A stretch of 64,000 bases of DNA, taken from assembly GCA_964574815.1 (NCBI GenBank), contig CAZNPL010000033.1, forward strand, positions 11,845 through 75,844, given 5' to 3'. The notes below the pieces were generated by a model. The model was not told the origin of the DNA, did no database searches, and worked only from the letters and a program-made list of their open reading frames with translations. The position numbers were made by a program, and so were the translations under genes. This document shows positions 8,672-20,299 of this stretch, in pieces. Source of the stretch: CAZNPL01 sp964574815. GTDB taxonomy: Bacteria > Planctomycetota > Phycisphaerae > UBA1845. How positions within the stretch are numbered: position 1 is the stretch's first letter; each line of letters opens with the position of its first letter.

Positions 8672-9737
8672 GACCGGGTTCCCGGCGGAGGCTTTCCTGA
8701 TACGCCTCTCGCGCGTTCTCGATCCGCCCCAGTTGCTCGAGCGCATTGCCTTTGCGCCAGCAGGCGTGAGCCACCGACGGCACGCGGTCGCCTTCGGGCT
8801 CGCCGGCGATGAACTCATCGAGCAACTCGATGGCACGAGCAGGCTCGAACTCATTGACGATGCGCATCCGGGCTTGGCTGTAGAGCGAACGGTAGTATAC
8901 GTCGTCCCTGTCGCCGCGACGGGCGGCCTGGAATTCGGAGTCCGCCGCCTCGAAGCTTTTCTCTTGTGCGTAGAGGTTCGCAAGCGCGAGATGCAGGCTG
9001 CATTCGTCAGGGTATTCGTCGAGGCCGGTGCGCAGAAGGTTGATGGCCTGCTCGGTCTCGCCCTTCCTGTGCAGGGCCATCGCGAGTAGCTGTTTCCCGT
9101 TGACGGGGTCACGCGACTCGATCTCCCGGCACACTTCGATCGCGCGGTCCGGGTCTCCGATCGGCCTCGGCGACAGGTAGTAGAACACCAGCATCGTGCG
9201 CGCCTCGGTGTCGTCGGCGTCCAGCTCGATCACACGGTCGATCGCTGTCTTGAAATGACCGAGTCGCGCCATCGCGCTCAACATGCCGCCGAAGCTCTGT
9301 ATGTCCGCGAAGATCTGAGCGCCCAAGGCTCTCGCGTAAGAGAGGTGCGCCTCGGCGTTGTCCGGCAGGAGTTCGACGGCCTTGAGGCCATAGTCCACCG
9401 CGGCCTCCACGTTCTCGAGCTCACGCGACACGTCGCTCAGAAGAATGCAGGCCTCGGCATCGCGATCGGACTGATCCAAGATTTGCAGGAGCATCTCCTC
9501 GGCGGCCGCAAACTCTTTGTTCTTGATGAGCGATTGAGCTTCCTGAAAGAGCGGTCCGCCGAACAAGGTCTGTCCCGCCTCCGAACCGCCTCCGGTGGTG
9601 AGGGCCTTGCCGGTGGTGTCGGTGAGTTGGGTGGTTGGGGGCCGCGCATACCAGAGGAAAAGCAGAAACGAGGCAATTGCGAGGCCGGCCATTGAGCCGA
9701 CGAGGATCTTGATGATCGTTTTGGTTCGCTTTCTCAC
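8631..9737 (-). CDS. TPR-repeat protein with one N-terminal membrane anchor
   Basis: A 368-residue protein with a single transmembrane helix at about residues 8-30 (IIKILVGSMAGLAIASFLLF). After it come several tetratricopeptide repeats, visible as FAAAEEMLLQILDQ, EAAVDYGLKAVELLPDNAEA, EQAINLLRTGLDEYPDE and ENAREAYQESLRREPG. Such proteins serve as scaffolds, probably with the repeats outside the cytoplasmic membrane. No enzymatic domain is visible. It converges with the lipoprotein hydrolase gene, and the two 3' ends overlap. Confidence 0.8.
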   Translation of the reverse strand: MRKRTKTIIKILVGSMAGLAIASFLLFLWYARPPTTQLTDTTGKALTTGGGSEAGQTLFGGPLFQEAQSLIKNKEFAAAEEMLLQILDQSDRDAEACILLSDVSRELENVEAAVDYGLKAVELLPDNAEAHLSYARALGAQIFADIQSFGGMLSAMARLGHFKTAIDRVIELDADDTEARTMLVFYYLSPRPIGDPDRAIEVCREIESRDPVNGKQLLAMALHRKGETEQAINLLRTGLDEYPDECSLHLALANLYAQEKSFEAADSEFQAARRGDRDDVYYRSLYSQARMRIVNEFEPARAIELLDEFIAGEPEGDRVPSVAHACWRKGNALEQLGRIENAREAYQESLRREPGLKLALRAIEDLQQ

Positions 9738-10054
9738 GCAAATACCTTACGGGTGTGCCCGAGGCCGCACAAGGCGATCATGGTTTCGGATGCTGCTCGA
9801 GGAAGTCCCAGATTGCGGGCGTGGCGGAGACAGAGGGAGTCTGCGGGTGGAGCCCGCCCTGCGACTGCATGCGCGCGCGTGCGTGGGCATGGCACCCGTG
9901 GTTTTTCACGTTTGTTTCGTGTGGGCGCACTGGCGGACAAGCCGCCAGTGGCACGCTTGCCGTGGCTGTATCGTTCCGCCACTGCTCAAGAGCAGTGGCA
10001 CACTTGCGTTGGTGGCACGCTGCACTTGGCGGGCGGGCGAGAAGGTGCGATGGG
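9738..10054. repeat. Mosaic of palindromic repeats
   Basis: This 317-base gap lies between two genes on the same strand. It holds a class C unit at about 9843-9900 (GGAGCCCGCCCTGCGACTGC plus a GCGCGC/GCGTGGGCATGG region), a class B unit at about 9928-9960, and an exact class A palindrome at 9978-9999. No gene is visible. Confidence 0.7.
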
Positions 10055-11455
<1,401 letters not shown>

Positions 11456-11657
11456 GCCTTCGACTCCTGCTGGCGCCCAATCAGGCGCACGTCTTGACTA
11501 TTGAAACACTTGTCGTGGTTCGACGTCGAGATTTCGGCCTTCTGTTTATGCCGACATTCTCTGAATGATCGGCGCTTGTCCTTTCATGGATATCCGCTCC
11601 CTTACGGTCGCGGCTCGGAAAACGGCTGCGTCTTGGAGTATGAGCATCGTGGGCACA

Positions 11658-12794
11658 TCAGGCGTCTCCTTTCTGTTCGACCGGGAAGGTCACGGTGAAG
11701 ACGGCCCCACCCTCGTCGCGGCTGTTCGCGTTGATTGTCCCGCCGAGTCGTCCGATCAGCTCCTTGCAGATGGTCAGCCCGAGCCCGGTGCCTTCGTCGC
11801 CGGGTTTGGTGGAGTAGAAGGGTTCGAATAGCTGTTGGACGTCGTCGGGCAGTCCGGGGCCGGTGTCCTCGAAGCGCAGGACGACGTCGCCGGCGACCAC
11901 GCCGGTGTTGATGATGAGCATCCCCCCGGTGGGCATGGCGTCCAGAGCGTTCTTGATCAGGTTACAGCAGACCTGGAAGAGGCGCGTGCCTCGCATCGAC
12001 GGCATGCCCTCGTCCCTGAAACTCGCGGTCACGACGACGCCGAGTTCGGTGGCACGCTCCTGCATGGAGCGAATCGCCTCCTCGACAATTCGGTTGACCT
12101 GGTTCTCTTCGGACTCGTCGCGGTTGGCGCGCGAGTAGGCGAGCAGGTCGCCGGTGATCTGCATCATGCGCATCAGGCCCTTGCGCGACTCCTCGATGTA
12201 TTCGGGGACCTTGTCGGGGGCGTTTTGGAGGGCGCGTTTGGCCATGTTGACGTAGCGAAGCACGCCGTCGAGGGGGTTGTTTAGCTCGTGGGCCACGCGG
12301 GCGACCAGCTTGCCGGAGCCGGCGAGCCGCTCCAGCTCCTCCAACTGCCGCTCGAGCTGCCGGGTCGCGGTCACGTCCTCGGCGATCAGCAGCCCGCCGA
12401 TGACCTTGCCGCCGGGGGGCTCGCGGATTGCCGAGATGGTGAGGTCCAGGCGGCGCGGTCTGGCGCCCGCGAGGTGGTATGGGGATGCTTTAAAGCGGGC
12501 GGCTTCGCCGGTGGCCAGCACGCGGCGGACGAGGGTTTTCCAGTTGCCGGCATCCGGGACGCGTGCCGGTGTCAGTAGTGCATCGATCGTGGATCCCTTC
12601 GTGAGCAGCTCGTTGCTTCTCGTGTTGCGTTGGATCACCAAGAGCTTGCGATCGAATATTGCCAGGGCCGAGTTGACCGCGTCGAAGGCTTCGGTCATAC
12701 CGGCCGAGACCTTCCGGAGCGTCTGCTCATCGAGGATGGCATCACGTTTGGTGAGCACTTCGCGTTCGTTCCGGTTGAGGCAAGCGCGTGGCAA
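11658..12794 (-). CDS. PAS-domain sensor histidine kinase
   Basis: A cytoplasmic kinase of up to 378 residues with no transmembrane segment. A PAS-like sensor region spans about residues 30-145. The phosphoacceptor His is at about 169 in the H-box VARVAHELNNPLDG. The ATPase domain shows the N-box NLIKNALDAMP, and G-boxes DTGPGLPD and GTGLGLTI. This matches NtrB-like kinases, and the adjacent sigma-54 response regulator is the expected partner. The start is uncertain: the longest frame begins with a TTG at 12794 and a GTG lies 12 codons later. Between the two genes is about 160 bases with no gene. Confidence 0.92.
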   Translation of the reverse strand: MPRACLNRNEREVLTKRDAILDEQTLRKVSAGMTEAFDAVNSALAIFDRKLLVIQRNTRSNELLTKGSTIDALLTPARVPDAGNWKTLVRRVLATGEAARFKASPYHLAGARPRRLDLTISAIREPPGGKVIGGLLIAEDVTATRQLERQLEELERLAGSGKLVARVAHELNNPLDGVLRYVNMAKRALQNAPDKVPEYIEESRKGLMRMMQITGDLLAYSRANRDESEENQVNRIVEEAIRSMQERATELGVVVTASFRDEGMPSMRGTRLFQVCCNLIKNALDAMPTGGMLIINTGVVAGDVVLRFEDTGPGLPDDVQQLFEPFYSTKPGDEGTGLGLTICKELIGRLGGTINANSRDEGGAVFTVTFPVEQKGDA

Positions 12795-13277
12795 GGTGAC
12801 GGGCGTCCGGTCTCGCAGGCGCGCTGCTCTTTCGCCACATTGACCGTCTATTCATATCGTCATCTGGTGCGGCGGGTTGAGGTTTGCGTTGCTTTGGGTG
12901 AACGCGGGGCGTTTCGGTGGGGCGTAGGCGGCGGGGGCATCGGGGAGCGCGCGGTGCGATGAAGGACTGGTTATCGGTCGCGCTGGGGGTTGCGTGGCTG
13001 GGCGGGCTTATTCGGTGCGCTCGGAGATACTCCCTGGTTAGGTTGCGCGGGACTCGGGATTGCGCGCGGCTTCTTTTTGCATCGTGAGCCCACGTCTGAA
13101 GGGCTTGTCGATTTATTCTCGATCGCATGCACGGATTGCGACTTTCGTGTCCCCGAACCCTGGGTTTGGGGTGTGCGCCAAGCGATCGAAGGGGTGTTGA
13201 TTTGATCGAGGCCGATTAAATCGACAGGCCCTGAAGACGTGGGCCACCCCTCTTGGACCGCCCCTTGTGGGTACACG
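12795..13277. other. Intergenic region without recognised features
   Basis: About 480 bases between the histidine kinase start and the gpmI end. A 71-codon frame at 12990-13205 on the plus strand has no ribosome site and no recognisable domain, so I do not call it. I see no clear promoter, terminator or repeat. Confidence 0.5.
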
Positions 13278-14903
13278 TCAGATGAGGAGGGATTGGCCGG
13301 TCATGGCGGCGGGTTTTTCGAGGGACATGGCTTCGAGGATGGTGGGGCAGATGTCGGCGAGGCGGCCGCCCTCGCGCAGGGAGCGTCCGCTGAAGGCGTC
13401 GCCTACCGCGATGAGGTCCACGTCGTAGGTGGTGTGCGAGGTGTGGGGCTGTCCGGTTTCGGGATCGATCATCTGTTCGCAGTTTCCGTGGTCGGCGGTG
13501 ATGATGGCGGCCCCGCCCTCGGCCAGCGCGGCTTCCACGATGCGGCCGACGCCGAAGTCGACGGTTTCGACGGCTTTGACGGCCGCCTCGATGACGCCGG
13601 TATGCCCGACCATATCGCCGTTGGCGAAGTTGACGATTACGACGTCGTAGCGGCCTGAGTGAATGCGCGATACGACCTCATCGGTCACCTGGTGGGCGGA
13701 CATTTCAGGCTTGAGGTCGTAGGTGGCGACGTCACGGGGTGAGGGGATGAGCGTGCGTTCCTCGCCGGGGAACGGCTCCTCTCGATAGTCGTTGAAGAAG
13801 AAGGTGACGTGGGGGTACTTCTCGGTCTCGGCGCAACGGAACTGGATCAGTCCCAGGTCGCTGATGTACTGGCCGAAGATCTGTTCCATCTTGGGCGGCT
13901 TGGGGATGATGACTTTGACGGGCAGGCCTTTCTCGTAGGCGGACATGGTTGCGAAGTAGAGGTCGAGGCGTTTGGGTCGCTCGAAGCCGCGAATCACGAA
14001 TCCGGGTGGGCTGTCGGTTTCTTCGAAATAGGGGAACGTCACGTAGCGAAACGCCTTGACCAGTTCGCGTGGTCGGTCTCCACGGAAGTTGAATAAGACG
14101 ACGCTGTCGCCGTCGGCGATGGTAGCGGGGGCGCAGGCATCCTCGGGAATGACGACCGTGGGCAGGATGAACTCATCGCCTTTGCGGCTGTCATCGGACG
14201 GTTCGTTGTAGTAGCGCTGAAACGCTCTTTCGGGCGTAGCGACGCGGATGCCCTTTCCCTCGGTGAGCATGCGGTAGGCCAGCTCGACGCGCTCCCAGCG
14301 GTTGTCGCGGTCCATGGCGTAGTACCGGCCGATGATCGAGGCGATGCGGCCTACGCCGATTTCTGCGAGCTTGGCCTCGACCTGCTTGATGATCTTGATT
14401 CCGTCGAAGGGGCCGGTGTCGCGGCCGTCGGAGAACATGTGGAGGCACACTCGCTTCGGGTCGAAGTTCGCGCGTTTGGCGAACTCGAGGATTGCGTAGA
14501 GATGCTCGAGGGAGCTGTGGACGCCGGCGTCGCTGCAGAGTCCCATCACGTGCACGGAGGCGTCGTTTTGGCGGGCGTTTTCGAAGACTCCGTGCATGAC
14601 AGCGTTTTCGAAGAACTGCCGGCTGCGGATGTTGCGGGAGATGAGCATGAGCTCCTGGTCGACGACGCGTCCGGCGCCGATGTTCTGGTGGCCCACTTCG
14701 CTGTTGCCCATGACGCCCTCGGGGAGTCCCACATTCGATCCGTGGGTGATGATGCGCGTGTGCGGGTACTCGGCCATGAGCTTGTCGTTCACGGGGGTTT
14801 GAGCGAGTTCGACAGCGTTGGCGCGGACCCACTCGGGGAAGGGGTTGGCGCCCCATCCGTCTCTGATGATCAGGACAAACGGACGATGTCTGGCGACGAC
14901 CAT
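13278..14903 (-). CDS. gpmI: 2,3-bisphosphoglycerate-independent phosphoglycerate mutase
   Basis: This 541-residue enzyme interconverts 3- and 2-phosphoglycerate in glycolysis and gluconeogenesis, using two metal ions and a phosphoserine intermediate. The metal-binding Asp is at about 15 (IIRDGWG), and the nucleophilic Ser is at about 68 in VMGNSEVGH. FSDGRDT and the GRYYAMDRDNRWERV segment are in the transferase domain, and the C-terminal ITADHGNCEQM and HTSH segments supply metal ligands. The length is close to the family norm of about 510. No glycolytic neighbours are present. Confidence 0.96.
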   Translation of the reverse strand: MVVARHRPFVLIIRDGWGANPFPEWVRANAVELAQTPVNDKLMAEYPHTRIITHGSNVGLPEGVMGNSEVGHQNIGAGRVVDQELMLISRNIRSRQFFENAVMHGVFENARQNDASVHVMGLCSDAGVHSSLEHLYAILEFAKRANFDPKRVCLHMFSDGRDTGPFDGIKIIKQVEAKLAEIGVGRIASIIGRYYAMDRDNRWERVELAYRMLTEGKGIRVATPERAFQRYYNEPSDDSRKGDEFILPTVVIPEDACAPATIADGDSVVLFNFRGDRPRELVKAFRYVTFPYFEETDSPPGFVIRGFERPKRLDLYFATMSAYEKGLPVKVIIPKPPKMEQIFGQYISDLGLIQFRCAETEKYPHVTFFFNDYREEPFPGEERTLIPSPRDVATYDLKPEMSAHQVTDEVVSRIHSGRYDVVIVNFANGDMVGHTGVIEAAVKAVETVDFGVGRIVEAALAEGGAAIITADHGNCEQMIDPETGQPHTSHTTYDVDLIAVGDAFSGRSLREGGRLADICPTILEAMSLEKPAAMTGQSLLI

Positions 14904-15333
14904 CTTCTGTTACCTCGTTCCACCGGCCTCAACATCCTCGTGCTGCCGATGCGCGCCCTGTTTTCTTGCACGACTGACGCGCCGGGGGATGTCGGCTTTG
15001 CCGGACTCGAGGGCCGGCAAACCTGGAACGCAGGAATGACGGACCACTGGTGAGCTACGCGCAGCCGGTAACCGTACCGCCGGTAGCACCTGGGCGTCAA
15101 CGGCTACCGTGCACGGAGCGGGCCGATCGCGGCGGCGGCCGTGTTTCAGCAGAGGTTCGATCTGCGCGACCCGGCTGACATGACGGCCTTGCCCGAGGTC
15201 GGCGAGCGTTGTCAGGATACAAGTCCGGCGTGTTCTTTATCGACTTGTCGGAGAGGAGGATGGGGTCCTTTGGGGGGGCGTTGTGCACAGCGCATGGCGC
15301 GAGGGGATTGGCATGTCCGTTGCGATTGGCGGC
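14904..15333. other. Intergenic region with one hairpin
   Basis: About 430 bases without a supported gene, upstream of gpmI. At 14997-15021 is an eight-base inverted repeat (TTTGCCGG and CCGGCAAA, nine-base loop). It would fall in the gpmI leader if transcription starts beyond it. No T-tract follows, so it is not a typical terminator. Confidence 0.4.
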
Positions 15334-15717
15334 TTAATGAAGCATGCCCAGCCAGAAGAGGATCGCGAGCAGCACCATTGCGGACGCGGTCAACCAGAGG
15401 TGAAGTTGCGATTCGGGGCGCGTCCCGGCGGCGTCCAGGATGGACAATGGAGGCAGGCCGCAGATGTCGTCGAGTTCGTCTTCGAGGTTTTTTCGGGCCT
15501 GTTCGATGAGGCGGCCGGCGAGTCTGGCGTTGATGTTGAGGGCTGCGGCGTACTGGACGAGTTGTCGTCGCCGGCGGGTGGAGAGCGGACCGTTTCGGAG
15601 CATGAGGGTGACCATTTCACGGAAGATCTGCTGTCGCTCCCAGGCGTCCATGGTGGGGCGCGGCGCGCCGGGTTGGTGCGGCGACGGATTGGTGAATGGC
15701 AGTGGTTCGTGCGACAC
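15334..15717 (-). CDS. Small protein with C-terminal membrane helix, unknown function
   Basis: A 127-residue protein starting at a GTG behind an AAGGAAGAAG ribosome site. Most of it is soluble and helical, with many Arg and Leu residues (RQLVQYAAALNINARLAGRL). The last 22 residues, LWLTASAMVLLAILFWLGML, form a single membrane helix with almost nothing after it. This is a tail-anchored layout, with the body in the cytoplasm. I do not recognise the family. It lies upstream of the DUF2442 membrane protein on the same strand but separated by about 130 bases. Confidence 0.6.
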   Translation of the reverse strand: MSHEPLPFTNPSPHQPGAPRPTMDAWERQQIFREMVTLMLRNGPLSTRRRRQLVQYAAALNINARLAGRLIEQARKNLEDELDDICGLPPLSILDAAGTRPESQLHLWLTASAMVLLAILFWLGMLH

Positions 15718-15850
15718 GTTGCTTCTTCCTTCCTCCTCCGTTCAACGATAGGCGCGGCCCGAGGCGAAATCCTGGGAGAACCGCAAGATTGGACAGACTG
15801 TGTTATCGGGTGCTTCGGCTCGCGGTCGTCGTTGGGCTGGATAAGGGTCT

Positions 15851-16819
15851 TTAGTGTTGTGCGGTGGCGGGGGCGTTGGCGACGAGATCGGCGAGGGGGA
15901 TTTGTCTGTCGGCGTTGGGCCAGTGGAGGTATTGGCCGTCGGTGGAGACCTGGACGGTGGTGAGGAGGTGGTCGGGGGTGCCCTGGAGGGCGGGGACGCG
16001 GTCGACGTCGAAGCGGATTTTGGCGCCGGTGAGGAATTCGATGCGGAGTTCGCGCTGTTTGATCTTGGCTTGTCGGACGGCGCGCCATTCAGGCGGCGCG
16101 GCGACCGGCTGTTCGGTGACAGTTGGTGGGGCGGCGACCGGCTGTTCGGTGACAGTTGGTGGGGCGGCGGGGTTTTCGGTGGCGTTGGACACGGCGACCG
16201 AATTGTCAGCGAGGGGAGGCGCTTCGACGAAGTTGTCGGTAGCGGGGTTGGTCGATTCCGGAACGGACGTGCTTGTGGGTGCGGGTGGAAGCATGGTATA
16301 GCGGGGCGGGAGCAACTCCGGCGAGCGGCGGCGGTCGAGGCCGGCGAGCCAGGCCATGCAGCCGATCAGGGTGCCGAGCAGCAGGGCGCCGACGGCGCCG
16401 AAGAGCCACTGCGGGATGGGCGTCGGGACGACGGTCGTGACGACGAAGTTCACGATGATGAATACCCAGAGCAGGACGTGGACCAGGATGTCGGGATTCC
16501 AGCCGAGGAATCGGATCGGATCGGCGGTGCGAGTCCGGCGCGTGAGGTCGCTCTGGAGCCAGTGGGCCTGAAGTTGGAAGCCTGTTGCGTCAGCATGATA
16601 AAGCGTGACAAGCATGGCGAAGGGGATGCCGAGCGCGGCGATGACGAAGAGCAGGGTCGCCCAGCCGCGGGCCGGGTCGCCGACGGCCACGCATCCGATG
16701 CCGACGACGGCCAGCAGCAGGTACAGCAGGAACGCCGCGTCACGGCGGGTTTGAGCCGCGCGTGCGTTGGCGTGGGCCTCGCGTAGGAAATGCGTCGTAA
16801 TACTTTGTTCTGTTGCCAC
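15851..16819 (-). CDS. Membrane protein with C-terminal DUF2442-like domain
   Basis: About 322 residues. The GTG at 16819 has a strong AAGGAGGGG ribosome site about seven bases before it, so I prefer it to the longer open frame. The N-terminal half has four membrane helices in two pairs (AFLLYLLLAVVGIGCVAVG, WATLLFVIAALGIPFAMLV; ILVHVLLWVFIIVNFVVTTV, WLFGAVGALLLGTLIGCMAW). A Pro/Thr-rich linker follows with a perfect repeat of PPTVTEQPVAA, encoded by two identical 33-base units at about 16107-16172. The C-terminal 75 residues resemble DUF2442 (IEFLTGAKIRFDVDRVPAL). The next gene upstream encodes a stand-alone DUF2442 protein. Function unknown. Confidence 0.65.
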   Translation of the reverse strand: MATEQSITTHFLREAHANARAAQTRRDAAFLLYLLLAVVGIGCVAVGDPARGWATLLFVIAALGIPFAMLVTLYHADATGFQLQAHWLQSDLTRRTRTADPIRFLGWNPDILVHVLLWVFIIVNFVVTTVVPTPIPQWLFGAVGALLLGTLIGCMAWLAGLDRRRSPELLPPRYTMLPPAPTSTSVPESTNPATDNFVEAPPLADNSVAVSNATENPAAPPTVTEQPVAAPPTVTEQPVAAPPEWRAVRQAKIKQRELRIEFLTGAKIRFDVDRVPALQGTPDHLLTTVQVSTDGQYLHWPNADRQIPLADLVANAPATAQH

Positions 16820-16877
16820 GTCGTGTCCCCTCCTTCTTGACGTGTCTGTGAGAACTTCGACCCTTGCCGGCCACCAA

Positions 16878-17264
16878 TCAATGATCGGCTTCTTTGGGAT
16901 CTTGGGCGTCAGGTTCGCGTGTTTGCGGTTCGTCTCCAGACTCAGCACTTCTCCTGAAAGTCCATGTCGCCGTGCCGTGCGGCGCAAGGGCTGCATGCAG
17001 GCGCTCGCTTTGCGGCAACCATCTCCCAGCCAGGATTCCTTCCACGGTCAGGTCTTCGTCGAGTTCCTCCCAGCGGAGGGCGCGGCCACGAGCCTCGATG
17101 CGTACCCGGGCGAGTAGTTCGTCGTCTGCGTTACGCAGCCGGCGATACCTGTCGGCGGGGAAGCCGATTTCGCGGCCGTCTGCGAGCTCGACCCAGATTT
17201 TTCGGTCCTTGGCCCAGGCGCGTACCGCCGGGGAGATGCCGGCCACGTTACCGCAAATACTCAT
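16878..17264 (-). CDS. DUF2442 domain protein
   Basis: A 128-residue protein with ATG at 17264, just after GAAAGGA. The central region KIWVELADGREIGFPADRYR and the following ELDEDLTVEGILAGRW are typical of DUF2442, a small fold common near toxin-antitoxin and mobile genes but of unknown biochemistry. The last 40 residues are charged and probably disordered. It sits 58 bases upstream of the membrane protein that carries a second DUF2442-like domain, on the same strand, so the two probably form an operon. A TTG five codons upstream is an alternative start. Confidence 0.7.
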   Translation of the reverse strand: MSICGNVAGISPAVRAWAKDRKIWVELADGREIGFPADRYRRLRNADDELLARVRIEARGRALRWEELDEDLTVEGILAGRWLPQSERLHAALAPHGTATWTFRRSAESGDEPQTREPDAQDPKEADH

Positions 17265-17297
17265 GCGACATCCTTTCAAGCGCTTCGCGCGTACGGC

Positions 17298-17729
17298 TCA
17301 GGGGTTTCCGTATAGTTTGTTCACGTTGCGCTCAGACGCGAAAACAGCGCCCTCTTCGATATCCACGCCGTTAAACGTTACGTTGCGTATGTCGACAAGC
17401 CCCAACGGCTCGACACCGAGGAACCGCGCGAAAGAAAGAAAGTACGGGTCGTTCTCCCTGAGAATACCAATACGCTTAATCATGCGACTGTACGCTGAGT
17501 CGAGCTCCGCTACCTTCTCGGACACCACATTCATGCCCTTGCCGATGTCACGCGCGAGTGGTCTCGAGCCGAGCAGTAACACCCATTCATCAGAGGGGCG
17601 TGACTCGAACCGAGCGACGACAGCGAAGTAGAACGGACCATACCCGTCCTGGTCGAGAGCGTTGACCAGCTTGCGGATGGCTTCGAAGAACCCTCGTGGT
17701 CCTGTTGTCACCAGCGCTTGCGGAGCCAT
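17298..17729 (-). CDS. Unknown protein overlapping the HEPN gene
   Basis: A 143-residue protein starting at the ATG at 17729, 22 bases inside the end of the HEPN gene, so the pair is probably translationally coupled. It looks soluble, with a mixed alpha/beta composition (YGPFYFAVVARFES, WVLLLGSR). The GSR followed by Asp-rich residues slightly recalls nucleotidyltransferases, but the second D-x-D element is absent, so I do not call it one. No known family recognised. The overlap suggests it works with the HEPN protein. Confidence 0.6.
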   Translation of the reverse strand: MAPQALVTTGPRGFFEAIRKLVNALDQDGYGPFYFAVVARFESRPSDEWVLLLGSRPLARDIGKGMNVVSEKVAELDSAYSRMIKRIGILRENDPYFLSFARFLGVEPLGLVDIRNVTFNGVDIEEGAVFASERNVNKLYGNP

Positions 17730-18127
17730 GGCAGTATTCCGTACTGACGTTTTCGCAAAGCCGCGAGTATCGCGTCGGCATCGGATTCCGTCACCGATCC
17801 GATCGGCCGATATCTCCAATCCGGACTCCACCTGGCAACGATGGACCAATTCGCGAAGAGCTTGGGATTTCGTTTAGCGGTGATTTCCGATTCGAACCCC
17901 GCAAGCAACTTGAGGTCGTCAAACCCGTGCGTCTTGAACTCTCCATGCAGTCGCTTTTCAGGGTAATCATTGATCTGTAACGTCTTGCAGATGCAAGCCT
18001 TGAGTGCGAGTTCCAGGACGTATCCGCACATGTACGCGGCAGCATCGTGCCGGCCGCGGTGCTGTAGTATCTGTGCATCACGTAACCGCTCTCGAGCAAG
18101 CCGCTGAAGTTCCTTGCGCGTCGGCAT
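17708..18127 (-). CDS. HEPN-domain protein
   Basis: A 139-residue all-helical protein. The segment AAYMCGYVLELALKACICK at about residues 30-48 is the signature helix of HEPN domains, which occur in toxin-antitoxin modules with MNT nucleotidyltransferases. The R-x4-6-H ribonuclease motif of active HEPN toxins is not evident, so it may belong to the non-RNase, MNT-associated branch. A TATAAT box on this strand (plus-strand ATTATA at 18151-18156) and GGGAGGA before the ATG at 18127 suggest its own promoter. The MNT gene at 19872-20237 lies on the other side of hutU, so the two halves seem split by that gene. Confidence 0.75.
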   Translation of the reverse strand: MPTRKELQRLARERLRDAQILQHRGRHDAAAYMCGYVLELALKACICKTLQINDYPEKRLHGEFKTHGFDDLKLLAGFESEITAKRNPKLFANWSIVARWSPDWRYRPIGSVTESDADAILAALRKRQYGILPWLRKRW

Positions 18128-18164
18128 CCCCGTTTCGTCCTCCCGCGTGCATTATATACGAGTG

Positions 18165-19838
<1,674 letters not shown>

Positions 19839-19871
19839 GGTTGGTCCTCCTCGGCTTGCTGGGCAAGCACT

Positions 19872-20237
19872 TCAATCTCTTCGGGCGTCGGCATCGAGCG
19901 GCTCTCCGTAAAACTCGATCAGCTCGCGAAACCGCGGGTTCCCGTTGAGGTCCCGCAGGTCAACGGGGAAGGGGGTCAGGGTCTGCAGCTTCTCCCGCAA
20001 CTCGTCTCGCTCGGTGGAGTTGAGGCCTTCGACGGCGATGTCGATGTCGCTCTTGGGGTGGAAAGTCCCTTTGACAAGCGAGCCGTAGAGGAATGCCCTC
20101 TTGACACCAGGCGCTGACCGCAGGGCTTCGACAAGCTTTGGCAGATCAGCGCGGGCGCGGGCGGTGGCCTCGGCGTTGCGGCGCTTTAACTCGGCGGTGT
20201 GCCGCCGGACGTTCTCAACGTACGGGGAAACGTCCAT
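19872..20237 (-). CDS. MNT-type nucleotidyltransferase domain protein
   Basis: A 121-residue stand-alone minimal nucleotidyltransferase. The hallmark is GSLVKG at about 52-57 followed by the D-x-D pair in KSDIDIAVEG at about 64-66. MNT proteins are often the antitoxin half of HEPN/MNT modules and can AMPylate the HEPN toxin. Here it sits between hutH (62 bases) and hutU (33 bases). A HEPN gene lies just after hutU. I start at the ATG at 20237; the frame is open further upstream but has no coding character there. Confidence 0.82.
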   Translation of the reverse strand: MDVSPYVENVRRHTAELKRRNAEATARARADLPKLVEALRSAPGVKRAFLYGSLVKGTFHPKSDIDIAVEGLNSTERDELREKLQTLTPFPVDLRDLNGNPRFRELIEFYGEPLDADARRD

Positions 20238-20299
20238 ATTGATATGATAACGCGCTGAAGACGCACAGGCGAACGATTCACTCTGTGGGCACCGGGCGA

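Noticed and set aside
3276..10010. Sigma-54 promoters in the TGGCAC...TTGC parts of the repeats
   Set aside because: The spacing between TGGCAC and TTGC is two bases, not the five needed for the -24/-12 pattern.
12990..13205. A 71-codon gene upstream of the histidine kinase
   Set aside because: No ribosome site, no recognisable domain, and composition like the surrounding intergenic DNA.
17298..17729. Second nucleotidyltransferase because of the GSR motif
   Set aside because: The D-x-D metal-binding pair is missing at the expected distance.
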